In this document: in pieces, positions 22,579 to 35,400 of the stretch
Numbering within the stretch: the first letter of the stretch is position 1
Layout: each line of letters starts with the position of its first letter
Assembly: GCF_963576615.1 (NCBI RefSeq)
Contig: NC_088708.1
Coordinates: 8,246,001-8,310,000, forward strand
Source: Watersipora subatra
Taxonomy: Eukaryota; Bryozoa; Gymnolaemata; Cheilostomatida; Watersiporidae
Length of the DNA stretch: 64,000 bases
Direction of reading: 5' to 3'
The notes under the pieces: model-generated
Databases searched by the model: none
The model's input: the letters and a program-made list of their open reading frames with translations, nothing else
What the model was told of the DNA's origin: nothing
Position numbers and translations under genes: made by a program

Positions 22579-22584
22579 AATAAA
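22579..22584 (+). terminator. poly(A) signal AATAAA, gene A
   Basis: AATAAA on the plus strand 114 nt after the stop codon at 22465, at a position expected for the 3' end of gene A. Confidence 0.45.
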
Positions 22585-24719
22585 TTATAATGCACTGTTG
22601 CACTTTGTAAACCATCCAGTTTTAACTCCTGCTTTACTCTCCGCTCAGCTGTTGAGTTTTACAGTCAGGTGCTTTCTTGTGGTGGCTGCGTAATCCTGAC
22701 CAGTTGCATGCCAGCTCTACCTCCTGACAGCTGAAATCAATTTTTTGTCATTTCTTGTGAACATTAATGCGAATAGCAGATGTGTGGAACATATGTAAGC
22801 TGCGCTGTTCCCATGCTCTGAATGTGAACCAACATGCTGTTGCCTGACTATGATCATTATCTGTTAGCTTTAGCAATTGACTCAATACAATACAGTTGCG
22901 CTGAGTGGCAGACCTTCACTCTGCATAGCGATGAAAACTTACGGGCGAATTTTATCTCTAACGAAGCCTCATTTAGACATACCAAAAATATTTGCATAGT
23001 TTTTATTGCAGAACTTTTGCGCGATTTGTTGCCAACCAGTGTAATCACTTCTCATAAAAATGGGAGCCATTTTTGAAGAAATGTCTCTTTACTATTTCTT
23101 CTAGTAGGTAACTTCCTATCAGCGCTCACTAGAGAACAGCTGTTTCAACGCGTATGAATTTTATGACTCCCTCGGTGAAGTTATGTGTCGGTGCTGTAAT
23201 TGTCTTCCTGCTATTGCTTGCGATCGAGCAGGTCTATTCCCACGCTTTGCAATGTCATAAATCTCTTCAAGCAGTGCTAGTCGCCTCTAATGGTGCATTG
23301 CTGGAAGAAACTCTGGAACATTTAGGAATTATGCAACTGACAAATGCTTGCAAAATGCGTGTAGCATTGTTTCTCAACATGCTTCTAAACTTTTGAACAT
23401 TTCGATAATTAATTCTACACTCCTTATTCTAACAGCCGGATCTTGCAACTCACTCTAAAGGTTTGTGTACAGTTAGAACTACCAGCAGGTGGTATATGCA
23501 ACCCTACAGTACCTACGCTGTAAATCTGCTCTCTGGCTCAAAAGCTATGGTTAAGTGCATGCATGACCTTCAACACAAGCATTCATTTGGGAAAAATTTT
23601 AAAATGCTATACAAGTCATTACAAATTAGCAAATACAAGTGAACATTACAAATACAAGTTATTACAAAATTATCACTAGCGACAAGTGAAGACAGGTGGC
23701 TGTGAGGCTTCAAACTAAATGCAGAGGTAGAGTTGTGCATAGCAAGGCCGATGAACAAGCAGACACTATTAACGTACAGCTGGTGAGGATCGCCGTGTTT
23801 ACATTACTTTGGTGACACATTTCTGTGTAATTGCTCGCTGGACAATGGGTGCGAGAGTATACCGATGTATTTCGTAATGGAGCTATTGATAGTTCAAAGT
23901 CAGCAATATACTAAAGGAGGGGATTAGTGAATGTCTGTTCAGTGATTTACTTAAGAGTTAAATCTCCTTCGCTTGTCAAAGGCACCCTGAATAGACTCGC
24001 ACCTGCATCACTTTAACTTTCAATAATATTTGCCAATATAAAAGTCTATCTTCAGCCGGACATTCTATTTCATATAATTTCGTTCTCACAATGAATAGCA
24101 AATTAAAGCTCTCAAATACGTAAGAGGCTCAGTACGCATTTCTAGAGGCAATAAGCGGCCATATTGACCCACAATAATGCGCTGAGTGCATTCGGTTTTT
24201 ATGAAAGCGATAAAAATACATATACGAAACTCTTCGTCTTCACAGCTATGGAGCAAACCTGCCTCGGGTAGCTAGAATAGAAGTATGGTAATAACATTGC
24301 ATTACGTATTGAAGACAACCTGCACCAGGTGATTTGCTATTCTCATTGCAAATGGTGATGGCGCCTGAGGCCCTGTTGCTGCCTATGCGGGATTGTCTAT
24401 TACTTAACCAGACACAGGAAGAACACAAGCTACTGTGGCTATGGTTTAAAACCAGTTCCCTTCTTTTGGGATATGGATGTGGGAATATATAATATTATCA
24501 CTCTATGAATAAGAAAGTGATGGAGCAGGCAGCTATAAACCTCTGCATAGATCACTAGTTGGTTAAGAGTCATTTTTCTATAATCTGACTTGAACCCACA
24601 TGGCTATAGATTCGTGCTTCTGTTGCCATATTGAGTTCTGAATAGCATCTCCATTCCATTCGGATACTGACAGGTGCATAACCTACATGCTCTACATTTA
24701 CCACTTTTAAACCTGCCGC
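22585..24719. other. intergenic, no recognised feature
   Basis: Between the gene A 3' end and a minisatellite. The longest frames (about 80 codons at 22834 and 23154) have no supporting context. Confidence 0.5.
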
Positions 24720-25085
24720 ACATACAGACTACACATACTACACACAGACTACACATACCACACATACAGACTACACATCCCACACATACAGACTACACAT
24801 ACCACACACACAGACTACACATACTATACATACAGACTACACATACCACACACACAGACTACATATACCACACACACAGACTACATATACCACACATACA
24901 GACTACATATACCACACATACAGACTACACATACCACACATACAGATTACACATACTATACATACAGACTACACATACCACACATACAGACTACACATAC
25001 TACACACACAGACGACACATACCACACATACAGGCTACACATACCACACGCATAGACTACACATACCACACGCATAGACCACACA
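24720..25085. repeat. 22-bp minisatellite
   Basis: About 16 imperfect copies of a 22-bp unit, CAGACTACACATACCACACA plus TA. The 198-codon plus-strand frame across it is an artefact, because a 22-bp unit cycles through all three frames every 66 bp without meeting a stop. Confidence 0.92.
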
Positions 25086-26516
25086 TAAGAATATTACTTG
25101 CTCCACATACAGACTATGTTGTCTCATATAGGTCTACAGATTACTATTACACTTGCCGCACACATAGATTACACATAACTGGCATGCAGACTACACTTGC
25201 TAAACATATAACTTCTTACTTGCAACTATTGGATACATTAGGTACTGATACAGTTGAGTTCCATCAATAGGAACTGTAAAACAGCAATATAAATTAGCTC
25301 AGTGCAGCACTACATAGAAGTACAGAAAATCTCTAACGCTCATATATAGCCTCAGGGCTGTTGAACTCGGGAATAACAGGTTATCGTGGCGTTACTGGTG
25401 AACCCAACAGGGGGTTTAACAAGTTGTTCTCCAATTCATTATTCTACAGTTATGGATTTCCAATTCCATGACATTATATCAAATAATATGTAATGCTGTT
25501 GTTATGGGAGAATATTGACTGTTATGCTTGCATTAGCTCCCTCAGCGCTAGTCTCGGTCAATATTCTGACAGCTGCTGATGCTGCTGCTGTGGTGAAGCT
25601 GAGAGCATGCTCTTCTCTTGGCAGCAGTTGGTATGGATTGTGAGCAGTGCAGGTGCTAGCGAGCATCTAGCCTATTTGAAATCAATAGGAATCTGTGACA
25701 GACAGATGTGGGTTGAGTGGTGGACCAGCTGCTGCGGACTCAGCTCCCTGCGCTGCTTTGGAGACGCGTAAAGAGTGAGGGCAGATGCTTCTTTGCTTCC
25801 GTGCAGAGCGTATCGAGTATTTCTGATTACATCTAACATCTGTCCACATGAATATTTCATTACATATGTTCGTCTCGCAATGAAGTTTATAAAAAATATT
25901 TCACACATCTGCTCTATTCAGTGTGTTATTGATTTCTTCATGCCTGGTTTTAAAATTTGATTTTACGCAATGCACAGCCTTTCCTTACCATGATTCTAGA
26001 GCCATCCTCAACGCTGAGCAGAAGTGCCTCAACATTCAACACTTGATGAGTGAGCTCGTCACAGCATGAAAAATGCTCCAAAAAAACTTAGAACAGATTT
26101 CCAGCTTGCTCAGGCATGAAGCTTTGAAAAATATTGCAGAAATGGTTGGAGAGAGCACCTGCAACACCTGCTCATCACTTTGGAATGTGACTGCTGCATT
26201 CATAGGGTTGTAACTTTCTGCTTGAGGCAAGCACATTCTTTCGTCACGCTGACACTTTCAGGGTGGGCCCAGGTGTTCATCATGTAATTTTACTCAATGC
26301 AATGGTGCGCCAAGATTACAGTAAAATATTTGAGGCAGTTGTTGATGGAAGCTGTGATGACAGCATTGAACGTTTCGCACCCAGATCTTTGCTTTAAACG
26401 GCTCTTTCAATCGGTGTCAACTGGGATTGGCTTTTTGTTATTTGGACTTTTCTATTTACTATTGTCCGAGCATGTATAAGTGATAATAGCAAGGTTATAC
26501 ACTGTTGTAGTAGCTC
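25086..26516. other. intergenic, no recognised feature
   Basis: Only short frames without splice or start context. This is 3' flank of the Id gene. Confidence 0.5.
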
Positions 26517-26522
26517 TTTATT
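26517..26522 (-). terminator. poly(A) signal for the Id gene
   Basis: TTTATT on the plus strand, i.e. AATAAA on the minus strand, 415 nt past the Id stop codon. This would give a 3' UTR of about 430 nt. Confidence 0.5.
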
Positions 26523-26936
26523 GCTCACTCTACAGATAGCTATACATAACAAGCCTCACAAAAGCACAGACAAAATCATATTGTTTTGATAGCGAGTTAC
26601 TATAGAAGAAAATCACAGAAAATCAAAACTATATTCACATAAAATATAGTCACACCGCCAGTGCAAGGGGGACAAGCATTTCGATAATAGCTTCTTTTGG
26701 AAATTGACAAAAACATAGGTCAAGATCACTAGACAATTTGTTCAGTCGGCTCACAGTATAGCAGTTGCTCACAGCGCGACACCTCTACTTATCTATCCAC
26801 CGAACACGGCACAACAGTGTCAGCTTGGCATAGCCCTAGCAGCACAACTCGCATCGCTCCATTCCGAGGAACTGAGGCAAGGGTCGTCTAGGCTTACAAC
26901 ACAACCACATGAACGTCGCGTGTGGGCTGATTTACC

Positions 26937-26969
26937 TCACACCTTTCTCAGCTCATCTTCGCAGTCTGC
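26937..26969 (-). CDS. Id-type HLH protein, exon 2 (C-terminus)
   Basis: The minus-strand acceptor is TTTCTGGTTTTAG, adjoining 26969. The exon is 33 nt in phase 0: ADCEDELRKV then TGA at 26939-26937. It completes an Id-like protein of 109 residues. An intron directly behind the HLH domain is a familiar feature of Id/emc genes (recalled family knowledge). The last residues are acidic and basic, without a WRPW-type co-repressor motif. Confidence 0.85.
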   Translation of the reverse strand, partial: ADCEDELRKV

Positions 26970-27083
26970 CTAAAACCAGAAAGGATGATTAAATACGATG
27001 TTTGAATGAGAGCTCAAAGTTTCAAACTGCATAGGCTATAATCTGTACCAAGTGACAAGTAATAAAGGTAAATGTATATTCAC

Positions 27084-27380
27084 CTCAAGGTCCATTTTGT
27101 TGCTCTGGTAACTCTCGGTCAGTGGAGGCTTGCTTTCATCACTGTCTAGCTCAAGAGTGTCTTGCAGGTCAAAGATGTAGTCAATCACATTTTGAAGGAG
27201 CTCGGTTTTGCTCATTTGGTTCTTGTCGGAACAGGCGGGTACAAGCTCTTTCAGTTTGAAGTAAAGTTCCTGCATTTTATTTTCTTGATGAGAAATCTTC
27301 TTAATCTTGAAGCTTTCTGGTTGCAGCCTCGCCAAGTCTACGCCTCCTCGTCTGCCAGCAAAGTCCATATTAGCCTTCAT
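27084..27380 (-). CDS. Id: Id/extramacrochaetae-type HLH protein, exon 1
   Basis: Dominant-negative HLH transcription regulator. Id proteins dimerise with class I bHLH factors (E proteins/daughterless) and, lacking a basic region, stop them binding E-boxes. ATG at 27380 opens a 99-codon exon ending GAG|GTGAAT at 27083. Residues 35-75 hold the HLH: helix 1 MQELYFKLKELVPAC, loop SDKNQMSKTE, helix 2 LLQNVIDYIFDLQDTL, matching the Id pattern YSKLKELVP...K.EILQHVIDYI.DLQ. Just before helix 1 there is KKISHQEN instead of a DNA-binding basic motif, so the Id assignment is firm. The N-terminus is short (about 34 residues) against vertebrate Ids. It has a TATA box about 100 bp upstream and lies alone between two gene-poor stretches. 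E-box-binding bHLH proteins of other families would need a basic region and are excluded. Confidence 0.93.
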
Positions 27381-27481
27381 AGTGTATGAGATTGTAAATA
27401 AAAGCGATTGTAATGGTAAGGAGTGCGAAGTTGTAGCTGCGATGCAAAGCGGTATAATGATTCAATTAGCGGCGAGCGCTG

Positions 27482-27487
27482 TTTATA
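27482..27487 (-). promoter_or_regulatory. TATA box of the Id gene
   Basis: TATAAA on the minus strand (GCATATAAAC), 102-107 bp before the ATG. This predicts a start site near 27455 and a 5' UTR of about 75 nt. A GC-box-like GGAGGCGGAG lies about 25 bp further upstream (around 27512). Confidence 0.65.
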
Positions 27488-27579
27488 TGCGACTCTCTGA
27501 CCACAAGCTCCGCCTCCTCGGCATAACCAAACAATCAACGGAATGCACTTGCGATGATTAGTGAGGAGTGATTAGTGCA

Positions 27580-27600
27580 AGGGTTTTCCCACCTGGCATG
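27580..27600 (-). promoter_or_regulatory. overlapping E-box and Su(H)/CSL-like site
   Basis: On the minus strand CCAGGTGGGAAAA holds CAGGTG (an E-box core) overlapping GTGGGAA, the core of the CSL/Su(H) consensus (YGTGRGAA, with a G at the first position here). It is about 200 bp upstream of the Id ATG. Both factor classes are known regulators of Id/emc genes. Occupancy is inference. Confidence 0.35.
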
Positions 27601-27809
27601 CCTTGCTGCGTTCAGATCAGATGAATTGTACAATAGAATTTGCAACTGGACTTAAACCAAAAGCTCAAAAAGGATTACGTTGCAGGTGGACGATCGCTTA
27701 TCAATATATTTTTTAGCTTTTAGAAGTTACTTGAGCCTGGCTAGAGGCTGGGCGACATTACTGACAAGTGATTCCAATAAGCCTGCAATCACAGCTGGCG
27801 AGTCAACTC

Positions 27810-27830
27810 GGCGCCGGAGTTGTGACGTCA
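27810..27830. promoter_or_regulatory. GGCGCC plus perfect CRE (TGACGTCA) upstream of Id
   Basis: GGCGCC at 27810-27815 is the palindrome used by BMP-type Smads in vertebrate Id promoters, and TGACGTCA at 27823-27830 is a perfect CREB/ATF site eight bases away. Two more GGCGCC, both in the context TGGCGCCAGG.TGTGT, occur at about 28034 and 28172. The clustering upstream of an Id gene suggests BMP and cAMP responsiveness, which is inference. Confidence 0.4.
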
Positions 27831-28199
27831 CGAGTGGGCAAACATGTGATAGCTAGCTAGTCTCCGCACTGACTGCTGCTATAGGGACCACATGTGTCAA
27901 TTGTGAGTAATGCTCTTTCCCAAAACACTCGAGCGAAATGTAAATCGTGAATACAAGGCGATATATTTAGACAGTCTTGAGATAAAAGAAAGCATTTGTC
28001 TCGGTATTTTTGCTGAGACATCTGAGAGTAGCTGGCGCCAGGGTGTGTAGCAGTTGCTTCAATTTCCTACACTTACGGATTATTCATGTGTCAATTATCA
28101 ATAACAAAGTATTTAGCTAAACAACTAAAGACAATAATGGGTGACAGAGATTGGTTTAGGCTACGAAGGTTGGCGCCAGGCTGTGTGGGTATAATATCC

Positions 28200-29214
28200 C
28201 GTATCACACTAATTGCTGAGACAGCCTGCATCTTGCTGTTAACCACCAGTTAACAAACATATGCTATATGTGCCAACCAACACACTCAAACATACACCTA
28301 TTTATATATATATAAATATATTTATCACTGACTACTGGATGCCTGATAAAATATATTTGGTGTGGGAACATAAGCCGGCACCCAGACCTGAGGTTAGCCC
28401 GCAGATTGAAAAACAGGATTGGTACAAAGCAGCGACAAGGTTAGACGCAGGAGCTATTAAAGATGAGAGGCGGCAGCATTTATTTCGGGAAAGATGAAAC
28501 GAATTGGCTAAGATATAAATACTCAGTAGAAATGTTTATATAACAATGAGGATGGGTGCAATAAAACTAAAGGGACGCTAGAAGGTTTGTTACGAAGGCA
28601 TTAAAATGATGATAAGAGTTCTTGTGTGGGTGGAAAGGAGAAAGGAAAGCAAGGCGGGAGGAGTTGGGGGAGATTGTGAGAGCTTTGTGAGAGTTTGGTA
28701 TACCTCTTTAACATAATGACTAAGCTCAGGGACTTCTTCTAGTTTGCATTGGTTATAACGGAAAGGCATGTATGATGATTATATTGAATTAGCCATAAAG
28801 CACTCCAAACGCCATGGTAAAATTTAATGTATTGAACATGATTTGTTTTCTTCAGTCACGTATATTATTTAACCAAAGGAGTTTAGAGCGGAGAGAGCAG
28901 TGAAACTTCCTCTCTTTTACAGATTGTATGACTCGCACCCTCGACACTGAGTATGAGCAAAAAATGAGTTGCAACTTTGGCACTTGGGTTAGTCACCTGA
29001 CCAATAGCGCGTCACAATCATTTTTAGTGAGTACACATATTACATTTATTTGTGTTATTGTATGACACTTTTCTTAAGTAATTTGCTTACTATTTTGGAT
29101 TGAGATTTTTACATAAAATTTGACTACGAAGATGGCACCTTCGCAAATAGACACGTCTGCAGGTATAATTTTACAGAGCCATAGGCCTATATGACGTACT
29201 CTAATCTTATATAT
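28200..29214. other. intergenic, Id upstream flank
   Basis: No repeat recognised. It contains a short polar ORF (28339-28497, see findings). Otherwise nothing I can name. Confidence 0.4.
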
Positions 29215-29405
29215 GTGTATATCAATATAGTATACATTATGTATATACCATATATATATATTATATATTATTACTATATATATATATATATTATATATTA
29301 TTACTATATATATATATATTATATATTATTACTATATATATATATTATTACTATATATATATATTATTACTATATATATATATTATATATTATTACTATA
29401 TACCG
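29215..29405. repeat. AT microsatellite
   Basis: TA-rich compound microsatellite with recurring ATATTATTACTATATATA blocks. The 83-codon Tyr/Ile frame is an artefact. Confidence 0.9.
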
Positions 29406-32400
29406 AATAAAGAAATGCCAACCTACAAAACATCCGTCGTAGAACATTTCCTGAAATGCAACTCGAGGAGGAATTTTTATTATGCCTCCACAAGTTACAG
29501 CTGTTGTAGCAGTATTATTAGTCTTTTATGATACGTTACAGCGAAGTGCGGCAGCAGGCAGTGTTACAAGCTGTCTGTAGATTATATATGGTTGAGTCTA
29601 AAGTCTTCATACCCAACCAACTAGAGTGTGCTGTTTGACGTTCTCCATCAGCGTTACATGACGATGTTAAATGATTTTTTAAAGACCGTACTCACAAAAT
29701 GTTTCGATTGGGGCAGCTGATGACTATGACTGCCACAGTGTACCCATTGAAAAAACTAATCAGCCAATCAGCAACCACGAGATACAAAAATTTATGCTAT
29801 CGCTGAACAAGTGAAGAGCCTCAAAAATTCTAGAAACATATAAAATTGAACAAACATTTAAAATGGGTGAGTCCAGCTCAAGTATTCTCTCGCCCTATTA
29901 AACCCGTTAGACACCGGATCAAGACAAATGAAGCGCAGAAGATTCATATCTTATATTTACCTTCTGTACTTGAGGCAGCATATCGGCTAATGGGCAAAGT
30001 GAAGACATCGAGCGAAAAAGAACATGGATGATGCCAGCATGCCAGCATCATCGGGCGAGGGCCAGCTACTAGATGATTTAACAGTTTAAGAGTATTACAA
30101 GTGCATCAAATACTGCACATCTTGATTTCATTCTAAGCTCAGCTTTTTGTAGGATGAATAACTATTTTGACAAGCCTGGGCTTCACAACCTGCAGAAGCT
30201 ACAAGCATTGCCTGTACAGTGAAGTTGAGAGCTAATCTGATACATGAGCGGCAGTTGGAGGCTCTAAAATCACTGGCATTTAGTACAAACAGGACAGACA
30301 GAATTCCGCTGAGAGCAATGGCTCTGGCGTCTCAACATCTGCATTCCAGTATTTGCAACACCTGATGGGAGTGCAACAGGCGGCGGGCTGGATATTTGGG
30401 AGGCTGACACCAAAATCTGATTCATTGTGATAGAGCGTGCAGACCGTGAAGCAATGCTCGGCGCCAGACTGTCTCACGCACACCTGCATCCGTCCTAAGC
30501 ATTCGTTTGTTTTGATCACGTGTTCATTCCGTTATGACACGGCATTCGCTCAGCTCGGAGAGCTTTAGCTCCGTAGTAAAATCATAAGCCTTTTACGATG
30601 AGTGCAGAGCTCTTGTAAATCAGCAGAGCGTGTCAGCGCGTTGGAGATAAAGTGCAGAGGCATAGCTGAGCCGCCACGGAGTCTAGCACGCACCTGTGAC
30701 CGATGGCCACTGCAATTGAATTCAGTCTAGCCTGCCTGCTGCGTGTTATTGCTATACAATACCGTGCAAATAGCATCCGATGCTGTGCTTGTAAACTAGA
30801 ATTTAGATGGACACATTGCCGATGCAGGAATATATATCTGTACATTATACAAGCAAACTCTGAATAAACTAATTTTTTTATAATAAATCACAGACTTTAA
30901 AAATGGATCAGATGATTAGAGATCGATATATAATATATCAATGCAGCAACCTTTTGGGAGTGATCGCAAAAAATAAACAAAGATCGTATTAAATTTAAAT
31001 TGAAAGTTTATGCATTTGGTTGTGTAAGAGATCTCTCTGATATACTGTTTTTACCAAACAAACACTAACAGAAGATTCTGAAAGACAGCCACTAAAAATT
31101 TGTTTTTTCATTCAGCGTTTATAATGTTTTAACTATTAAAGTAATATTTGTCAAAAGGTTATGCTATTAAATATAGGTTCTATTTAGCTGAAATCTTTAT
31201 GTAGTCACCCCTAAAATCCAATTATGTTGACCTTTATCGCTTTCGTAACCTCTACAATAACCATTACGGTTAACTGTAGAAATCCGTACCGAAGAAGATT
31301 TGATCTCGGACCCCACCATTCGAGAAGGTAGCCTATATGGTTAACTGTAATTTCCTTTTATAGAAGAAACGTAGAAACAACCGAAAAGGTAGCCTAAACT
31401 GTTTCCTACCACCTTACCACTTTTCTGCCAGACCTAATTTAGATATTTATAATTAGTCTGGGCCAAAAATTATGGGTTTCCATCTTTAAACCATCAGCGC
31501 AATATTTCGCAAGGTCTGAGCAACCAATTTTGTGAGTACATTCCGATATTAAAATTTCAACACTCCTTGTTTATCTACAGATTTCAAAGCATAATTGCAA
31601 GAACTTCATGCAATTATATGGCGGTGCAACCAGCAATATTTTAAAGTTTGGCATGGCTAATCTCGGACAGCTTGCATCCATAAGACTTTTCAATCTTTGG
31701 TGAGACAAAGCGGAGATCAACTCATAAAAATTATATAAGACTAATTAGGCAAGAGAATAATTGATCTCAGACCTGTTTCTTCCTTGGCACCGTCTAATGA
31801 TTTACGCGCAGCCTCCAAACCGCTAATCAAAACGAAAGGTTGTTTGCAAGATGCTGTGACACACGGCGCCACTGGAGATTACAGGAAACAGGCAGGACAT
31901 GACTCCACTGTTAGGAAATGTTGGTGAATAGAAATATTTTATCGCTTAATATATTTCAACACATCTCTTGACAGGGCATTCATATAATAATTATGGTAAT
32001 TGCTTCTATTGAATGTTATCGATACGCAATCGTGGGTTGCGCCTTTTCATGCCCACGGTTTGCTTAGTTATATAGTCTCTGCACAGCAGTTACCAAAAGT
32101 GTAAACTGTCATCTGCTGTACCATCTGTATATTATCTTCAAAAAAGTTCAAATGATGCAGGGTTAAAAGTTCATTGATTGTTTAAGAATTGGTTTGTTAG
32201 TCATTTTTTGATAGGCATTTGTAGTTTTGGAGACAGTCTTCTCACAAACCTCTAAGTATTGTGTGCAGCTGTTAGGGTTATTACAAAAGTTGTTGACTAG
32301 CTATAAATATACTGATATGTTATCAGCGTTCATGTACGACCTCATCGGCCATCATCGTTGTTTATGGGAGAGAAGGCTATCATTCAGTTCATCAAGCAAG

Positions 32401-35400
32401 ACTACTCACCGAACAACTGGTCCGATTTGTTTGTAACTATTCTGATGGAATAATCTAGTATAAAAACTAAATTTTGTTTGTCCAATCAAAAAAAATTCCT
32501 TTTTGTAAAAGTTCAAAATATTCCTATCAGCTGTAAATCGGCTGAAAATAGTGCCGGGATGACTAGGTAAGCCGCAAGAGCATTATAATCTCTCATACAT
32601 TTCTTGCATAATCCTTGGTGAGTTTTGAGGATGGAGCTGTTAATCTGCCTACCTCTGGGAAAAGCATCAAATACAAGATTCCACAAAAACCTATCATCAG
32701 AGTGCAAAAACCAAAACACCGCAGTTTTATCTAACGAAAAAAAGGTGCCAAACACCTGGATTACACAGCTTATGTAAGATAATGCAAAGGCAGGGAGCAT
32801 CTATCCCTGACAGTTCTGGGAGGCAGATAAGGCATGGCATAGGCCAGCAATAAAAGCAGACAGCACCTGCTGTGACAGGCTTGTCATAACTTATCACGTA
32901 TCACAAGGCAGGCCAGCTTTGGCGACTTTTTGTAGACCGTACAAAAGCTCTCGATGTACACTCACCAGTCACAAAAATTTGTTTATGCAAATCAAGAACT
33001 TTAAAATTAAAAAAGTATTTTGAAGTAAATAACAAATAGTGTTTTTAGCATTTTTAATCCAGCAATGCCAGAGGCAGCACAACTTCGAATTACTAGGAAG
33101 TTCAACTAGGTTGGATGTATGGAGATGCTTTTAATTGCAGGCTGAATAACAAAGTCATTGATGAGTAAAACAATCTGTTTTTTTGTGCCTCAAAGCTAAA
33201 ACCTTTGCTCTGCGGCAATGTGTCACCCAGGTGTGGAGTTGATAGGATGAATAATTATAGCCTCTCAACTTTGAGATCGTTTATCACGAGTTTATGATTC
33301 TTAGGCTTGATATGCCAAGTTTCCAGAAAGTTATTTTTTGTAACAACTTTACAACGCAGTGAGTGGGTAGAAAAATGTTTCAAATATTATAGACTATTAT
33401 GGCACTTACTCGATTTATCTACAAAATCAAAAATTGAGCACTTTTTAGTTTACGCAATTTGTTTTACAAAATGCTTTGAATGTTTTAATTTTTATTGCGC
33501 ATCTCAGCATCTCTTCTCTGTTTCCAGAAGTTTTTTATATACAAAAGCAAATTAGCTTACAATATTGGTCCCAAACCCATTGTATTTTAGCTCATGGTAA
33601 AATAGTTAGAACATGCCAAATGGGCCTTTAGGAGGCATCAAAATGTATGTTGGGCGTCACCAACCTTTCAGCCACCTGTTAGAGCGCCATCAGCTCAGTC
33701 AGAAAACTGGCTTCCGATCAAAATTTTCAGAGATTTTTAACTTCAAGCAAGACCCTGGAACCAACGCCACAAGGGCACCTGCTTTCTTCATCAAACCCAT
33801 CAGCATAATGAATACAGCTGCAAAATCGCCTCAAGATAAGTACGGAGGCCAGAAATGCATTGACTTCATTTCCATCCATCATGTCTGAGTCTAGTACACT
33901 AACAGATGCTATGTGCCTGTTTATGAAAGCTGTTCAGCGAAGAACAAGATGTCACATATTTGATTGATTTTCAACGACTAACAACTTTTGTATTTTAATT
34001 TTTACCCTAAAACGCCAGATGTGGGCTGCCTAATGTCAGCTGTCCGCTGACTAGTGACTAACAGCGCTGGTAGCGCACTTGCTTTGAGCTGTTATCAGGG
34101 GAAAGCATGGGATTTGGCTTTGAGATAAAGCTCTTATCTGCAATCAGGCAGCAGCTGTTTTGCTCACCTACTATCACCTGCTAGGGACAGTCATCTTTAT
34201 CATCTTTGGCATCCCTTCTCATCAGCTTCTCTCAAAACAAATTTTTAAATTACGTTTCTGACAAGCTGTGAAATGTCTTGTTTCCCTTTGCCCATTTTTA
34301 CTCCTACAGTTCTACTAAGATCATAAGTAGGGTTGAGCTAAGGGACTTGCTGTCACTGTAGATGGTGGATGGCTTTGTAGCCAAGGAGGAAACGAGAATT
34401 TTGTTAGTAGCTGGACAAAGAACGCAAAGTGCTTCTTTTCTGCAGCTGTTCCATTTGACCCAAGGTGCTCGTTTTATCAAAACAAAGTTTGTATATTTTT
34501 GGACTTCAAAGTAAGAAACAAAGTGGCTCTTGAAGAAGTTGTATGAATAACAAGAATTCGTCAGTTGTTTTGGTGTTGAGCAGCCTTGTTTCTTTTTGAT
34601 ACTGTGAACAAATTTTGGTCATCATAATTATCACTTCAGAATCAAGCAAATATAGAATAGATTTTAAGTGCCAGAAAGTCTGAGGGTCAAGAAGAGGCAG
34701 CGTGGGACTTGGTGACATCTCATGAGCTTATAGAACAGCATATAGGGTGTTTTTAGATTTCATAGTGCGTAGTGTAAGCACAATTGGGCATATGTGAGGT
34801 GTTCAAATTAAAATCGAGTATAACTCATGATTTTGAGAGAGCTACAGCAGTTTTCACCTTGCTTAAGTTGCACAAAGATAGCCAATACTTGAGCTGGTTA
34901 TTGTCTGATGACAACAGAAGGTAAAAGTTGAAAGCCAACGCTTGACATTTTTCGAGTATATGTATTTGCGGATTTCTAAGCCACTATAACTGAGTGTTAA
35001 CTCTATAAAACACTTGAAATGTTTTATGGACTTCATTGGTGAATAATTGATAAAGTTATTGCCATGTCAGTAAAATATCACTGAAGGGAGGATAACTCCA
35101 AGTTTTTAGAAATGCACAGGACAACCCAATTAACCCGTTACCACATGTTACGTTAGATTTTTTTTTGATATTTTTGTAAACATATTCCTCTGAGGTATGT
35201 GTAAGAAATTTGAAAGCATCATTAATCATAGTTATGGCATCTGTCTGAGACCTTCAATCTACAGACTCTGGCATTTGCAACAAGCAGTGCTTGTGTCCAT
35301 GGCTTTGTGATCTTGAAGTTGCTACACTGTTACCATGGATACTGTTATTTTATCTGTTAAAGGATTCGCTGTTAATATTTAATTACTAATATATTATATT

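Noticed and set aside
23154-23396. 80-codon ORF with a hydrophobic signal-like N-terminus
   Set aside because: It has an ATG and one hydrophobic segment but no further domain, no splice sites and no coding bias, so chance is the simpler explanation.
24674-25270. 198-codon Thr/His/Tyr-rich frame
   Set aside because: It covers the 22-bp minisatellite, and its repeat period equals three array units.
33613-33888. 91-codon ORF with ATG in the gene-poor stretch
   Set aside because: Mixed composition, but no motif, no promoter or splice context. Not strong enough to annotate.
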